From Desulfamplus sp964425195 (GTDB lineage: Bacteria; Desulfobacterota; Desulfobacteria; Desulfobacterales; Desulfobacteraceae), in assembly GCA_964425195.1 (NCBI GenBank), contig CAYRLG010000019.1, forward strand, positions 17,287 to 81,286: a stretch of DNA of 64,000 bases, read 5' to 3'. Numbering within the stretch: position 1 is the stretch's first letter; each line of letters begins with the position of its first letter. Position numbers and translations under genes: made by a program. The notes beneath the pieces are model-generated. The model worked only from the letters and a program-made list of their open reading frames with translations, was not told where the DNA came from and searched no databases. Shown here in pieces: positions 55,629 to 63,960 of the stretch.

Positions 55629-56771
55629 TTATGAATTGTGGTTATACTCCTCAAAATCGGGGATCTCGTTTCTAAAATAGTCTTTCATCTTTTTAATGAT
55701 ATTATTCTCAATCTGACGTACTCGTTCTCTTGATATGTTATAACTCTCTCCTATCTCCTGCAAAGTAAGAGGTTCATCGGAAAATATCCTTTTTTCAAAT
55801 ATCTCAAGTTCTCTTGGTTTTAGGCTTTTTTTGAACTCATTAACCCTTGTATGTAGTATATCTTCAATTTGCTTTCTTGCAACTCTATCTTCTGTTGAAT
55901 CTATATCGTTATTTATAAACTCAATTCTCTCTGTACCTGAATCATCTCTTACAGGTTCATCAAGGGATATATCCCAACCGTCAAGACGCTGATCCATATC
56001 CAAAATTTCCTGTTCAGATACTCCCATTCTCTCTGAAAGTAGTTTAGGTCTTGGATCAAAACCTTCATCTATTAGTTTTTGCTTCTCTTTTTTGAGCCTG
56101 AAGAAGAGTTTTCTTTGTCCTTGTGTAGTGCCAATTTTAACAAGTCGCCAATTATCCATAATAAATTTAAGGATATAGGCTTTAATCCAAAATGAGGCGT
56201 AATATGAAAATTTAACATTTTTATATGGATCAAATTTTTTTACTGCCTGCACAAGACCAATATTCCCCTCTTGAATCAGATCAAGGAGATTTTGCATCCA
56301 AACCCTCTGAAATTCAAGTGCTATTTTAACAACCAATCTCAGATTGGAGGTAACCATTATATATGCTGAATCACTATCATTTTCTTCCTGAATTTTACGA
56401 CCTAATTTTATCTCTTCCTCGCGTGTCAGAAGTCTATATCTGTTGATCTCAGCAAGATAACTTTGAAGAGGATCAGATTTTACAAGAGCATGACTGTTTG
56501 ATGAACCGTGTTTTTTAGTTGGTAGTAAAAAATCAGATCTATTTATAGGGTTTGTATCCTTAAGAATCTCTTCAATGGCAGCAAAGCCGTCAGTGTCTAT
56601 TAAATCAACATCTTTTTGATTTAGGAATTCATCATCAGATAAGATATCTTCATCCTTTAAGATATCTTCATCTTCTTGTCCATCTCCATCTTGACACTCA
56701 AATACAACCTCAGGTTGAATAACTTGTTTTACTATATTTTTGTCTTTATCCAGCTTTTTATTATTGCTCAT
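55629..56771 (-). CDS. rpoH: RNA polymerase sigma factor, RpoH (sigma-32) type
   Basis: The sigma-70 family protein has region 1.2 (DPLQSYLAEINRYRLLTREEE), region 2 (NLLDLIQEGNIGLVQAVKKFDPYKNVKFSYYASFWIKAYI), the RpoH box GQRKLFFRLKKEK, region 3 and region 4 (LTLQEIGESYNISRERVRQIE). The RpoH box identifies the heat-shock group. An acidic extension of about 90 residues, absent from E. coli RpoH, precedes region 1.2. The start is the ATG at 56771; a TTG at 56816 with GGGGGGAG upstream is an alternative that adds 15 residues. The product has 380 residues. It is the first gene before the tRNA-Arg on the other strand. Confidence 0.9.
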   Translation of the reverse strand: MSNNKKLDKDKNIVKQVIQPEVVFECQDGDGQEDEDILKDEDILSDDEFLNQKDVDLIDTDGFAAIEEILKDTNPINRSDFLLPTKKHGSSNSHALVKSDPLQSYLAEINRYRLLTREEEIKLGRKIQEENDSDSAYIMVTSNLRLVVKIALEFQRVWMQNLLDLIQEGNIGLVQAVKKFDPYKNVKFSYYASFWIKAYILKFIMDNWRLVKIGTTQGQRKLFFRLKKEKQKLIDEGFDPRPKLLSERMGVSEQEILDMDQRLDGWDISLDEPVRDDSGTERIEFINNDIDSTEDRVARKQIEDILHTRVNEFKKSLKPRELEIFEKRIFSDEPLTLQEIGESYNISRERVRQIENNIIKKMKDYFRNEIPDFEEYNHNS

Positions 56772-57098
56772 TTTTAAATATGTCTCACTATTTAATGTTT
56801 CTTGGCAGTGCTGCAATAAGATGATGCTCCCCCCAGTCTTGCAGATTTATTTATACTTTCTTTAGTAAATCTATCATCACCTAAACACAAGTCTACCAGT
56901 TTCTTTATCTCATTGTGATTGGATTGTTTAGTGTTTTTAAGTCAAATTATTTTTAAACGTATATTTTTACACTATTTAAAAAATCTTAAAATTGTACAAT
57001 AGACCAAACAGAAATAAATTTCGAATAAAAAATTTTTAAACAGCAATGATTTTTTTATAGACATGAAAAAATGTTTTTAGTATATAAGCATTTAGTTT

Positions 57099-57175
<77 letters not shown>

Positions 57176-57186
57176 ATAAAATCAAT

Positions 57187-57219
57187 GGGTTATAGCCAAC
57201 AGGTTATAACCCTTTTTTT
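57187..57219 (+). terminator. Rho-independent terminator of tRNA-Arg
   Basis: GGGTTATAGCC (57187-57197) pairs with GGTTATAACCC (57202-57212), allowing one G-U pair, with loop AACA and seven T after it. It lies 11 bases after the tRNA CCA end. Confidence 0.88.
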
Positions 57220-57222
57220 ATT

Positions 57223-57251
57223 GGTTGCGTATAGGTTGCGTTTGGTTGCAT
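57223..57251. repeat. Three short direct repeats GGTTGCRT next to the tRNA/integrase junction
   Basis: GGTTGCGT at 57223-57230 and 57234-57241 and GGTTGCAT at 57244-57251 are spaced 11 and 10 bases apart, one helical turn. They lie between the tRNA terminator and the integrase stop. They could be arm-type binding sites for the integrase or excisionase. Confidence 0.5.
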
Positions 57252-58381
57252 TACCAATTCTCATCATCCAGACGATCTACAGCATCCTTATTCCCGCCAG
57301 GTGTCAAGTGTCCATAAATATCAACTGTAAAACTGATACTATGATGACCAAGCTGATCTCTGATATATGCTAAAGATTCTCCAGATTGAATCAAAATGCT
57401 CGCATAAGTATGTCTTATATCATGGACTCTTATCTTATTTAGTTTTGCCTTTTCAATAGCTATGTAAAACACCCTCTTACGCCAGTTGTTAATATCTAAA
57501 TATGTATCTTGGTTATTGATGAATATCCAGTCAGGAATTTTCTTTCGTCCTTTACCAGCAAAATCGGTTTTCCTTTTTTCCAGAAGCTCTTCCAAAACCT
57601 TTGATAATTGTTTGGACATATCAACTTTTCTGTCTTTTCCATTTTTAGGCAAACCAAGCTTCCCTCTTGAAAAAGTCCTTTGAACATGAATAAACCTTTT
57701 ATCAAAGTCTATGTCATCCCATTGAAGTGCAGCAACCTCTCCAATTCTCATTCCTGTTCTTGCAAGAGTAAGTGCCATTGGATAATGCTCCGGAAAATGT
57801 TCTTGAAATGATTCCAGTAATTGCAGCAGCTCTTCTTTTGAATAAGGAACAATCTCATCCTTAATATTTTTCTTCTTGAAGATTTTTCCAAGACGATGTG
57901 CCGGATTTGCTGCAAGAATATCATCATCTGCTGCAACTCCTAAAATACCCGAAATACAGCTTTTCATATGTGATACCGTACTGGATGCAAGTCCTTTATT
58001 AACTTTTCCCATCAGGAATTTTTTTACCATCATCCTGTTAATGTTATTCACAGGTTTTTTCCCGAAAAACGGTAATACATGATTATCAAGAATACCTTTA
58101 TAATCTATTATTGTTGATGGCTTACATGTTGCTGTAATAATGGTGTCCACCCATGTTGCAGCATACTCGGAAAATAGCGGTACATGATTCTCTTCCTGTT
58201 CGTCAGATTCGCCGGACAGATCAAAATTACCCAATACAACATTTGCATCTAATTTTTTTGCTACTTCAAGTGCAACCCTCTTTTCCTTTCCAATCTTCTT
58301 AGCCTTTCTCTTTCCGTTATGATCTATAAAAATCCACCATTCACCAGATCCTTTTTTCTTTTCCCTAACTTTAACTCCCAT
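57251..58381 (-). CDS. int: Tyrosine recombinase / phage-type integrase
   Basis: This 376-residue integrase has an N-terminal Arm-type DNA-binding domain (REKKKGSGEWWIFIDHNGKRKAKKIG), a SAM-like core-binding domain (FSEYAATWVDTIITATCKPSTI) and a catalytic domain. The catalytic residues are visible: Arg in LARTGMRIGEVAALQW, His320 and Arg323 in HDIRHTYAS, His346 in DQLGHHS and the nucleophile Tyr356 in VDIYGHL. A strong GGAGG precedes the ATG. It catalyses site-specific integration and excision at the tRNA-Arg 3' end. It is transcribed divergently from the excisionase-like gene across a region rich in palindromes. Confidence 0.94.
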   Translation of the reverse strand: MGVKVREKKKGSGEWWIFIDHNGKRKAKKIGKEKRVALEVAKKLDANVVLGNFDLSGESDEQEENHVPLFSEYAATWVDTIITATCKPSTIIDYKGILDNHVLPFFGKKPVNNINRMMVKKFLMGKVNKGLASSTVSHMKSCISGILGVAADDDILAANPAHRLGKIFKKKNIKDEIVPYSKEELLQLLESFQEHFPEHYPMALTLARTGMRIGEVAALQWDDIDFDKRFIHVQRTFSRGKLGLPKNGKDRKVDMSKQLSKVLEELLEKRKTDFAGKGRKKIPDWIFINNQDTYLDINNWRKRVFYIAIEKAKLNKIRVHDIRHTYASILIQSGESLAYIRDQLGHHSISFTVDIYGHLTPGGNKDAVDRLDDENW

Positions 58382-58708
58382 AATTCCTCCAATTGGTTTT
58401 TATGGTTAAGCTAAAGCTGCGTCAAAACACCTCTGCACGACTTTAATCATACCATATTTAATCCCAACTGTAGCTTTTTTTTTAGTGTAAATCATATCCT
58501 AAGAGGAGTTAGTTTTTGGATATTTTTTTGTTTAATAAAAATATATTTTTTACATAAATTTCATTTTGCCTATCCTATAATAACATCTCCTTAGGATATA
58601 ACTTATATTTTTAAATATTATATACAATGTGCAGTATCTGCAGAGAATTGTTTAACAATTGAAACAGTTGACGTCAGCTGAATTTCAAAAAAAATAGGAG
58701 ATTCGGTT
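58382..58708. promoter_or_regulatory. Divergent int / xis control region with stacked inverted repeats
   Basis: Three inverted-repeat sets lie between int and the excisionase-like gene. ATATCCTAAGAGGAG (58494-58508) has an inverted partner CTCCTTAGGATAT (58587-58599), with a further TATCCTA at 58571-58577. AATTGTT-T-AACAATT (58646-58660) is a perfect palindrome. CAGTTGACGTCAGCTG (58665-58680), with a perfect TGACGTCA core, is nearly perfect overall. These are good candidates for repressor and excisionase operators. Confidence 0.6.
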
Positions 58709-58975
58709 ATGAAAGAAGACAAAGAACGAAAAAACACATTTCGAAGGGATCAAGAAATTTTCACTATACCTGAAGCAGCCAACTATCTGAGAATATCAGA
58801 AAGGCTGTTTCGAGACTTAGTAAAAGACGCAGTAAACCCAATTCCATTTTACAGGATCGGGAGTGCTGGCAGGCTCATCAGAATAAAAAAATCTGATATT
58901 GATAGCTGGATGGAGAACTATAGATCCACATCAGACATTAATTTTGATGAAATTGTTAATGAATTAATGAGTTAA
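58709..58975 (+). CDS. Excisionase-like helix-turn-helix protein
   Basis: This 88-residue protein has a winged-helix/MerR-type domain of the excisionase (helix_turn_helix, phage AlpA/Xis) family: EIFTIPEAANYLRISERLFRDLVKDA, then FYRIGSAGRLIRIKKSDIDSWMENY. It should bind DNA near the attachment site and direct excision, or act as a regulator of the element. AGGAG lies upstream of the ATG. The palindromes at 58646-58680 are immediately upstream. Confidence 0.85.
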   Translation: MKEDKERKNTFRRDQEIFTIPEAANYLRISERLFRDLVKDAVNPIPFYRIGSAGRLIRIKKSDIDSWMENYRSTSDINFDEIVNELMS

Positions 58976-59004
58976 TGCTTTTATCCCAGCTTTGGAGGAG
59001 AAAT

Positions 59005-60423
59005 ATGGATTTTAATGAAGTTAAAAACAACGGGTCTGAGAGGGCGGATTCGCTTCTCCCCGTGCAAAAAGAAGAATCCTCTACATACAAAATAATCCAA
59101 TCACTGATCGACAATCAGGCTTCAACCACACATGGAGTCATAGATTTTCCTGACGGAGCTTTTGTTTTAGGTTTTAGAACCCAGCAAAAATCCGCAAACG
59201 GAATTCAAGATGAAGTCTTTCATGTGATAAGAGATCAAACTGGATTCGTTATTGAACTCAACAGTGAAGAAATCACGATAAATAATGAAAGTTACCGCAT
59301 CAAAAAAAACGCGATTCCGCCATTAATTGATGATAAGTGGGGGCTCATACCTTGTCAAAAAGCACTCGAAGAACTTTCCTATCCAGATAATATTTTAGAT
59401 AACACACTTAAAACATTAAATAAATTTTTAGAATTTCAAAGTCCATATGAAAGCAAGATTGTAGCACTTTGGATAATAGCAACTTATTTTACACATATAT
59501 TTGACGCTTTTCCTTTTATTTATGCTTTGGGGCCTAAAGAATCTGGAAAATCAAAGCTTTTTGAAATTTTGGCACTGACGGCATTTAATGGCAAAAAAGT
59601 TAAAACAATTACAGAAGCAGCTCTTGCTGACACTATGGATTGTGAAAGAGTTACACTACTTGTTGATCAAGCAGAAAAGATAAAACCAGAACTGATTGGA
59701 TTGCTGGCAGATTCCTACAAAAAAGAGGGTGCAAAAAGGAGAATCATCAGGAATGTAAAAGGTATGAGGCTGGTTCAAGAGTATTCAGGCTATGGTGCAA
59801 AAGGGTTTGCCAGTACTAAACCTCTTGATGATGACCTTTCTGATCGTTGTATCCAATTTAATATGCTTAAAACAACAAAAAAGCTGCCTGATATTAGTGG
59901 TAATGAATGTATATGGCCGCAAAAGCGTGACCATTATTATCGTTTTCTAATGTTTAATTATAATCAAGTAAAGGAGGCATACCAATCAATACCAGGTAAT
60001 GGCACTCGAAAAATGGAATTATGGCGTCCACTCGGAGCAGTAGCACAGGTGCTTGGAATACCACAAGAAGAGCAGGATAAAATAAAAGATGCGTTTATGA
60101 GACTTTTGTCGAAAACTCAGGCCAAACTTTCGATACATGATAAGGCACTTTTGTTGACTCTCAAAGAATTTGCTGAAGATAGTATTAAAAAAAACAACGA
60201 TCATTTTTCCAAAGCACCCAAAGATATTTTGGACTATATGGAACAAAAGAAATATATAGAAAAATATGATCGCCCAAGACCTCAATGGGCCGGGAAAAGG
60301 CTCAATGTTTATAACTTGATTGAAGAAGATGGCAAGCAAAAAAGTACCAAAGGCTCAAAACTTATGAATTATGATTTTAATGCCGGACATGTACTTAATG
60401 TCATAAGCAGATATATCCCATAA
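59005..60423 (+). CDS. P-loop ATPase, primase/helicase-like, of the integrated element
   Basis: The ATG at 59005 has GGAGGAG just upstream and gives 472 residues; a start 10 codons earlier overlaps the previous gene. The central part has Walker A GPKESGKS (residues 176-183), Walker B VTLLVDQAEK and an arginine-containing DDLSDRCIQF motif. This is the pattern of P-loop NTPases in plasmid and phage replication proteins (DUF3631/DUF927-like helicase modules). The C-terminal region looks like a small helical DNA-binding domain. The N-terminal 110 residues are beta-rich and not recognised. It is probably a replication initiator-helicase of the element. Confidence 0.65.
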   Translation: MDFNEVKNNGSERADSLLPVQKEESSTYKIIQSLIDNQASTTHGVIDFPDGAFVLGFRTQQKSANGIQDEVFHVIRDQTGFVIELNSEEITINNESYRIKKNAIPPLIDDKWGLIPCQKALEELSYPDNILDNTLKTLNKFLEFQSPYESKIVALWIIATYFTHIFDAFPFIYALGPKESGKSKLFEILALTAFNGKKVKTITEAALADTMDCERVTLLVDQAEKIKPELIGLLADSYKKEGAKRRIIRNVKGMRLVQEYSGYGAKGFASTKPLDDDLSDRCIQFNMLKTTKKLPDISGNECIWPQKRDHYYRFLMFNYNQVKEAYQSIPGNGTRKMELWRPLGAVAQVLGIPQEEQDKIKDAFMRLLSKTQAKLSIHDKALLLTLKEFAEDSIKKNNDHFSKAPKDILDYMEQKKYIEKYDRPRPQWAGKRLNVYNLIEEDGKQKSTKGSKLMNYDFNAGHVLNVISRYIP

Positions 60424-60428
60424 TAACC

Positions 60429-60461
60429 ATGGAATCAGAGAATAGATTCCTCTGATTCCAT
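60429..60461 (+). terminator. Hairpin after the ATPase gene
   Basis: ATGGAATCAGAG (60429-60440) and CTCTGATTCCAT (60450-60461) pair perfectly over 12 bases around a 9-base loop, starting 6 bases after the stop codon. Only a short AT-rich stretch follows, so termination may be weak or factor-assisted. Confidence 0.6.
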
Positions 60462-60693
60462 ATAACTACCTAAAATAATAGTCTTTTTGCTTATATGGAA
60501 GCAGAGAAGCAGAAAAAACATATTTATAACCCTATAAACTTTATGGTTACTTGGCATCATTGTGATATATAAATGACTAATTGAGCTTTAATTGTAATTG
60601 TTACTGTAGATATTTTCACCACTGTAACTGATCCTCCCTTTTCTTGCATAAGCCGGTTTATTTAACATTATTTACGGAGGATTTATTAATAAA

Positions 60694-61449
60694 ATGATTT
60701 CTTTTTATGAGACAGCATCAAATTCCAGAAAAGAGCAAATTGCATCTTTAAAGCCAGAGGATGCAGATGCTTTTCAGAAAATATTGAAAGATACAAGTCA
60801 ATTAACAAGAAGAATCAATATCTTTGATTCAAATATGGTGATGGGGATTTCAGATACAGCCGTAATGGAAGCTGACTTAACCCCATTGCTTGGAGAGAAT
60901 GTTAATATGCACTTTAACTGTAATGAAGATTCTTTAAAATCCATAAGAACGATGAAGGGGAACGAAAAGCATTTAATACTGCATGACCCTGAACATCATG
61001 AATTTATAATCTCAAATGGCACAATGTCAGTAAAATTCTCAGAAGTAACAGCGACAGATAGACCAACTGTACCTGATCTTTCATCAACCAATGCAGATGC
61101 CGTTACAGAAAATTTAGTCACAGATGAAAGCACTCTAATCAAACCCTTCATGAAAGGTTCACCATACACAACAATTTATGTGTTTGGTAATCAGATTGGT
61201 ATTTTTGAACGGCACGATGGTCGACGGTATTGCATTGGTAAATTCTCCGAGTTTGAATATGACAACATCCAACCTGATTATATTTTCAGGTCTTTCTCTT
61301 TTCTCCCCATAACTGGTGCGTTAGCCACCTTTGGCATCTATGAGTTGAAAACCGATCCAATCATATTCTGTCTGAGAACAATTATTACAAAAGGATTTAG
61401 GATGGAAATAAAATTTTTTGACCGTATTACTCTGATATGGAGGAAATAA
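60694..61449 (+). CDS. Unknown protein with weak sliding-clamp-like pattern
   Basis: This 251-residue soluble protein has no signal peptide or membrane helix. The first half reads DADAFQKILKDTSQLTRRIN, then IFDSNMVMGISDTAVMEADLT, then HFNCNEDSLKSIRTMKGNEK and HHEFIISNGTMSVKF. This order resembles the first domain of PCNA/beta-type clamps: helix, strand with a DxxxVMxxSDT-like segment, connector, strand pair. The length also matches PCNA-like clamps. The similarity is judged by eye and may be fold-like only. No family is otherwise recognised. It is 1 base upstream of the next gene and probably co-transcribed with it. Confidence 0.45.
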   Translation: MISFYETASNSRKEQIASLKPEDADAFQKILKDTSQLTRRINIFDSNMVMGISDTAVMEADLTPLLGENVNMHFNCNEDSLKSIRTMKGNEKHLILHDPEHHEFIISNGTMSVKFSEVTATDRPTVPDLSSTNADAVTENLVTDESTLIKPFMKGSPYTTIYVFGNQIGIFERHDGRRYCIGKFSEFEYDNIQPDYIFRSFSFLPITGALATFGIYELKTDPIIFCLRTIITKGFRMEIKFFDRITLIWRK

Positions 61450-61450
61450 A

Positions 61451-62488
61451 ATGAGTACTGATAATAATACAAATAGTGAACAACAGATTAATAATGCTAA
61501 CGATACAAAATTCAACAACCTCATTAAATCAGCCGTTGATTTTGAACAATTTCAAGAAAATAATAATAATGTAGACAATGTTATTTTTGAAAACCTGCTT
61601 TATCGGGGGCAAACAATGCTCATTAAATCCGACAAAAGCATTGGCTCTACATGGCTGATGATAGAGATAGCAAGGGCACTTTCATTTAAGGATAAACTTG
61701 TTGATTTTTTCCAATACCAATCATCAACAAAAGGTATAAATGACATTACACTATCCTTTATGGCGGATATTCCTCTGAAAAATCTCAATAAAAGAATGTA
61801 TTTGATAAAAAATGAAGCCGCACCTTTAAATAATAATCTCCATATTTTTTCCAAAGAAGATCACTTAAATAATAATAAGGACGGGCAATTAGATCTGACT
61901 AAATCTGACTGGATGGATAATATTATAATTGCTGCTGATGATGTCAAAAATCAGCATCTCATACTTCTGTTTGATTCTTTGGATACACTGGTAAAAAGCG
62001 AGCAAATAGCTTCATTCTCCGAGAAAATTGAAGCTCTTCATCGCAATCCGAATATCACTCAAATCTGGGTAGATAAAGGTAGAAGCAAAAATTTATTTCC
62101 TGTTCACTGCATAGACACACAGCTTCGATTGAAATCCCCAAAAAACAGGGGAAATGTTGCGATAGAGGTCTCTTTCGAAAAAGCAAATGCCCTGCCTAAA
62201 GACTGGACAAGACCATTTATCATTGAACTGAAAGAGTGCGAAAGAGGGGCTAAAATGAAGTTTGAACGCCTATCATCTGAAATTGACAATGAGAATACAG
62301 CAGTTGTCATGATGATTGAAGGTAAGACTCAAACTGATATCGCCAAGTCATTGAAAGTCAGCCAGGCTGCAGTATCAAACTGGAGAGCAATTGCTGCAAG
62401 CAAAGGGCTGATAGAAATACGAGGGCACAATAACATCCCGACAGCTCAAGGTGATAAGCTTGTTAAATCAATGAAGCTGTATATGTGA
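61451..62488 (+). CDS. RecA-like ATPase (RepA/AAA_25 type) with altered Walker A and C-terminal HTH
   Basis: This 345-residue protein has the layout of plasmid RepA-like ATPases: FENLLYRGQTMLIKSDKSIGSTWLMIEIARAL at the P-loop. The GKS/T signature is replaced by G65-S66-T67, so the nucleotide-binding lysine is missing. A Walker B-type strand HLILLFDSLDTLV follows. The C-terminal part (about 290-340) is a helix-turn-helix with MIEGKTQTDIAKSLKVSQAAVSNW. It could be a DNA-bound regulator that no longer hydrolyses ATP, or a replication factor using another lysine. It starts 1 base after the preceding stop, with a GGAGG site. Confidence 0.65.
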   Translation: MSTDNNTNSEQQINNANDTKFNNLIKSAVDFEQFQENNNNVDNVIFENLLYRGQTMLIKSDKSIGSTWLMIEIARALSFKDKLVDFFQYQSSTKGINDITLSFMADIPLKNLNKRMYLIKNEAAPLNNNLHIFSKEDHLNNNKDGQLDLTKSDWMDNIIIAADDVKNQHLILLFDSLDTLVKSEQIASFSEKIEALHRNPNITQIWVDKGRSKNLFPVHCIDTQLRLKSPKNRGNVAIEVSFEKANALPKDWTRPFIIELKECERGAKMKFERLSSEIDNENTAVVMMIEGKTQTDIAKSLKVSQAAVSNWRAIAASKGLIEIRGHNNIPTAQGDKLVKSMKLYM

Positions 62489-62625
62489 TAGATTTAATAT
62501 TTTGACCTTATTTTTGCATATTTTCAGATAGTTGATAGAAACGGCAACTAATAATTTCTAATAATTTTTAATAATATCAGGGCAGATACAGCATTTATAT
62601 ACTGCCCTCTATAGAATTTCAAAAT

Positions 62626-63960
62626 ATGGAACACATAACAGTTTTAAACAATAAAACACAAACAGACAAAAATCTTGATTGCACACCACTCATCGTAAAT
62701 CAAACATATGGAGTATTAACATCTTTGATTGATGCTTTCAGTCAAAAGGATTTCGGGTATGACACGACTCTTAGAACCTCATTAAAAATAAGGAACTTTA
62801 AAAAACATTACATAGAACCAATTGAGAAACCACTGTTCATTGATAGTTCTGGATACTCAATTATTGTAGGTGATGTTGCACGATGGGATATAGCAAAAGT
62901 AATTGGCTGCTATCATGAATACCTGTATCAAGAAAGGGACACTTTTGACTATATCTTCTCATTGGATATTCCTTTTAATCTCAATTTTCCTCTATTTAAT
63001 ACCAGTAAAAATGTTTATTTCTTCAACCGCCAATCACTTATGAGATCAAGAGACCTGCTTATCAAGCACCCTGAACTTGCTGATAAATTTTATTACATTT
63101 ATCAGTTCAAATGTAAGGCATTATATGAAGTATGGAGTTGCCTCTATAAAGAACTTGAACTTGGAAAAGTGATAAAGAACTGGGCAATAGGGGGAATGGT
63201 CGGGATAAAAAGACTGGCAAAGATAGATATTAGTTCATTCATTGGAATCATCTACAAAATACTGTTTGACTATATCAACAGCAAGAATCCCAATCCAATT
63301 TTTAGAGTCCATTTCCTTGGGATTTATCAGAGACAGGAGCGTTTTCAGATAGCCTTTATCGAGCAATTATTTAAGTCATATTTTAACGGCAGCGTTGACA
63401 CACTTTTCACCTACGATTCTATTAACTACATCCGTCAGGCTCAAAACAATGCAACTAAAAACATCCATGATTTTAATCAGGGTATATTTGGAACATACTC
63501 GATTAACGACATGCCTCTGGATATAATTCAGAAGGTTTATTTTTCTGACATCTATCAAAATTCATTTTATTCCCAGCTGGAGAGAAAAATGGCGGGAAAA
63601 AAGGTTGCTGACACCAATGTTTTTGCACCGTTAAATATCTACAGCAACATCTCAATTGATAAACTTTTTCAACATGTAATCATTGAGTACAATATGATCG
63701 ACACGTTAAAAAGATCGATTTCAACAGCCCATATTGAAGTTGCATTCAATAAAATATTCAAAGCATTGCAATTACAATATCCTTTGATTTTTACAAAAGA
63801 TTTCTCAAAAGCAATCATTGAGAATTTACAAGTTACCTTAAAGTTTCATCAATGGTATCACAATACAAGAGATGAAACATTGCTTAATGAACTTATTTTA
63901 AGTTTTATTAAAATATTAGGTATTCCTGACATGCTCAAAGAATTTGCCCCGCTTTTTTAA
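62626..63960 (+). CDS. Divergent tRNA-guanine transglycosylase-fold protein (DpdA-like?)
   Basis: This 444-residue protein is not recognised with certainty but shows the order of TGT motifs: FIDSSGYSIIVGDV (Asp73, compare DSGGFQ), FSLDIPFN, NWAIGGMVGIKRLAK (compare FAIGGVSVGE), VHFLGIYQRQER (compare RYLMGVG), and FTYDSINYIR. In the last, Asp264 and Arg270 keep the spacing of the DCVIPTR nucleophile motif. The TGT zinc motif is absent. Mobile DNA-modification enzymes of the DpdA group use this fold to insert 7-deazaguanines into DNA. No other dpd gene is visible, although the element continues past the window. No clear ribosome binding site precedes the ATG. Confidence 0.5.
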   Translation: MEHITVLNNKTQTDKNLDCTPLIVNQTYGVLTSLIDAFSQKDFGYDTTLRTSLKIRNFKKHYIEPIEKPLFIDSSGYSIIVGDVARWDIAKVIGCYHEYLYQERDTFDYIFSLDIPFNLNFPLFNTSKNVYFFNRQSLMRSRDLLIKHPELADKFYYIYQFKCKALYEVWSCLYKELELGKVIKNWAIGGMVGIKRLAKIDISSFIGIIYKILFDYINSKNPNPIFRVHFLGIYQRQERFQIAFIEQLFKSYFNGSVDTLFTYDSINYIRQAQNNATKNIHDFNQGIFGTYSINDMPLDIIQKVYFSDIYQNSFYSQLERKMAGKKVADTNVFAPLNIYSNISIDKLFQHVIIEYNMIDTLKRSISTAHIEVAFNKIFKALQLQYPLIFTKDFSKAIIENLQVTLKFHQWYHNTRDETLLNELILSFIKILGIPDMLKEFAPLF

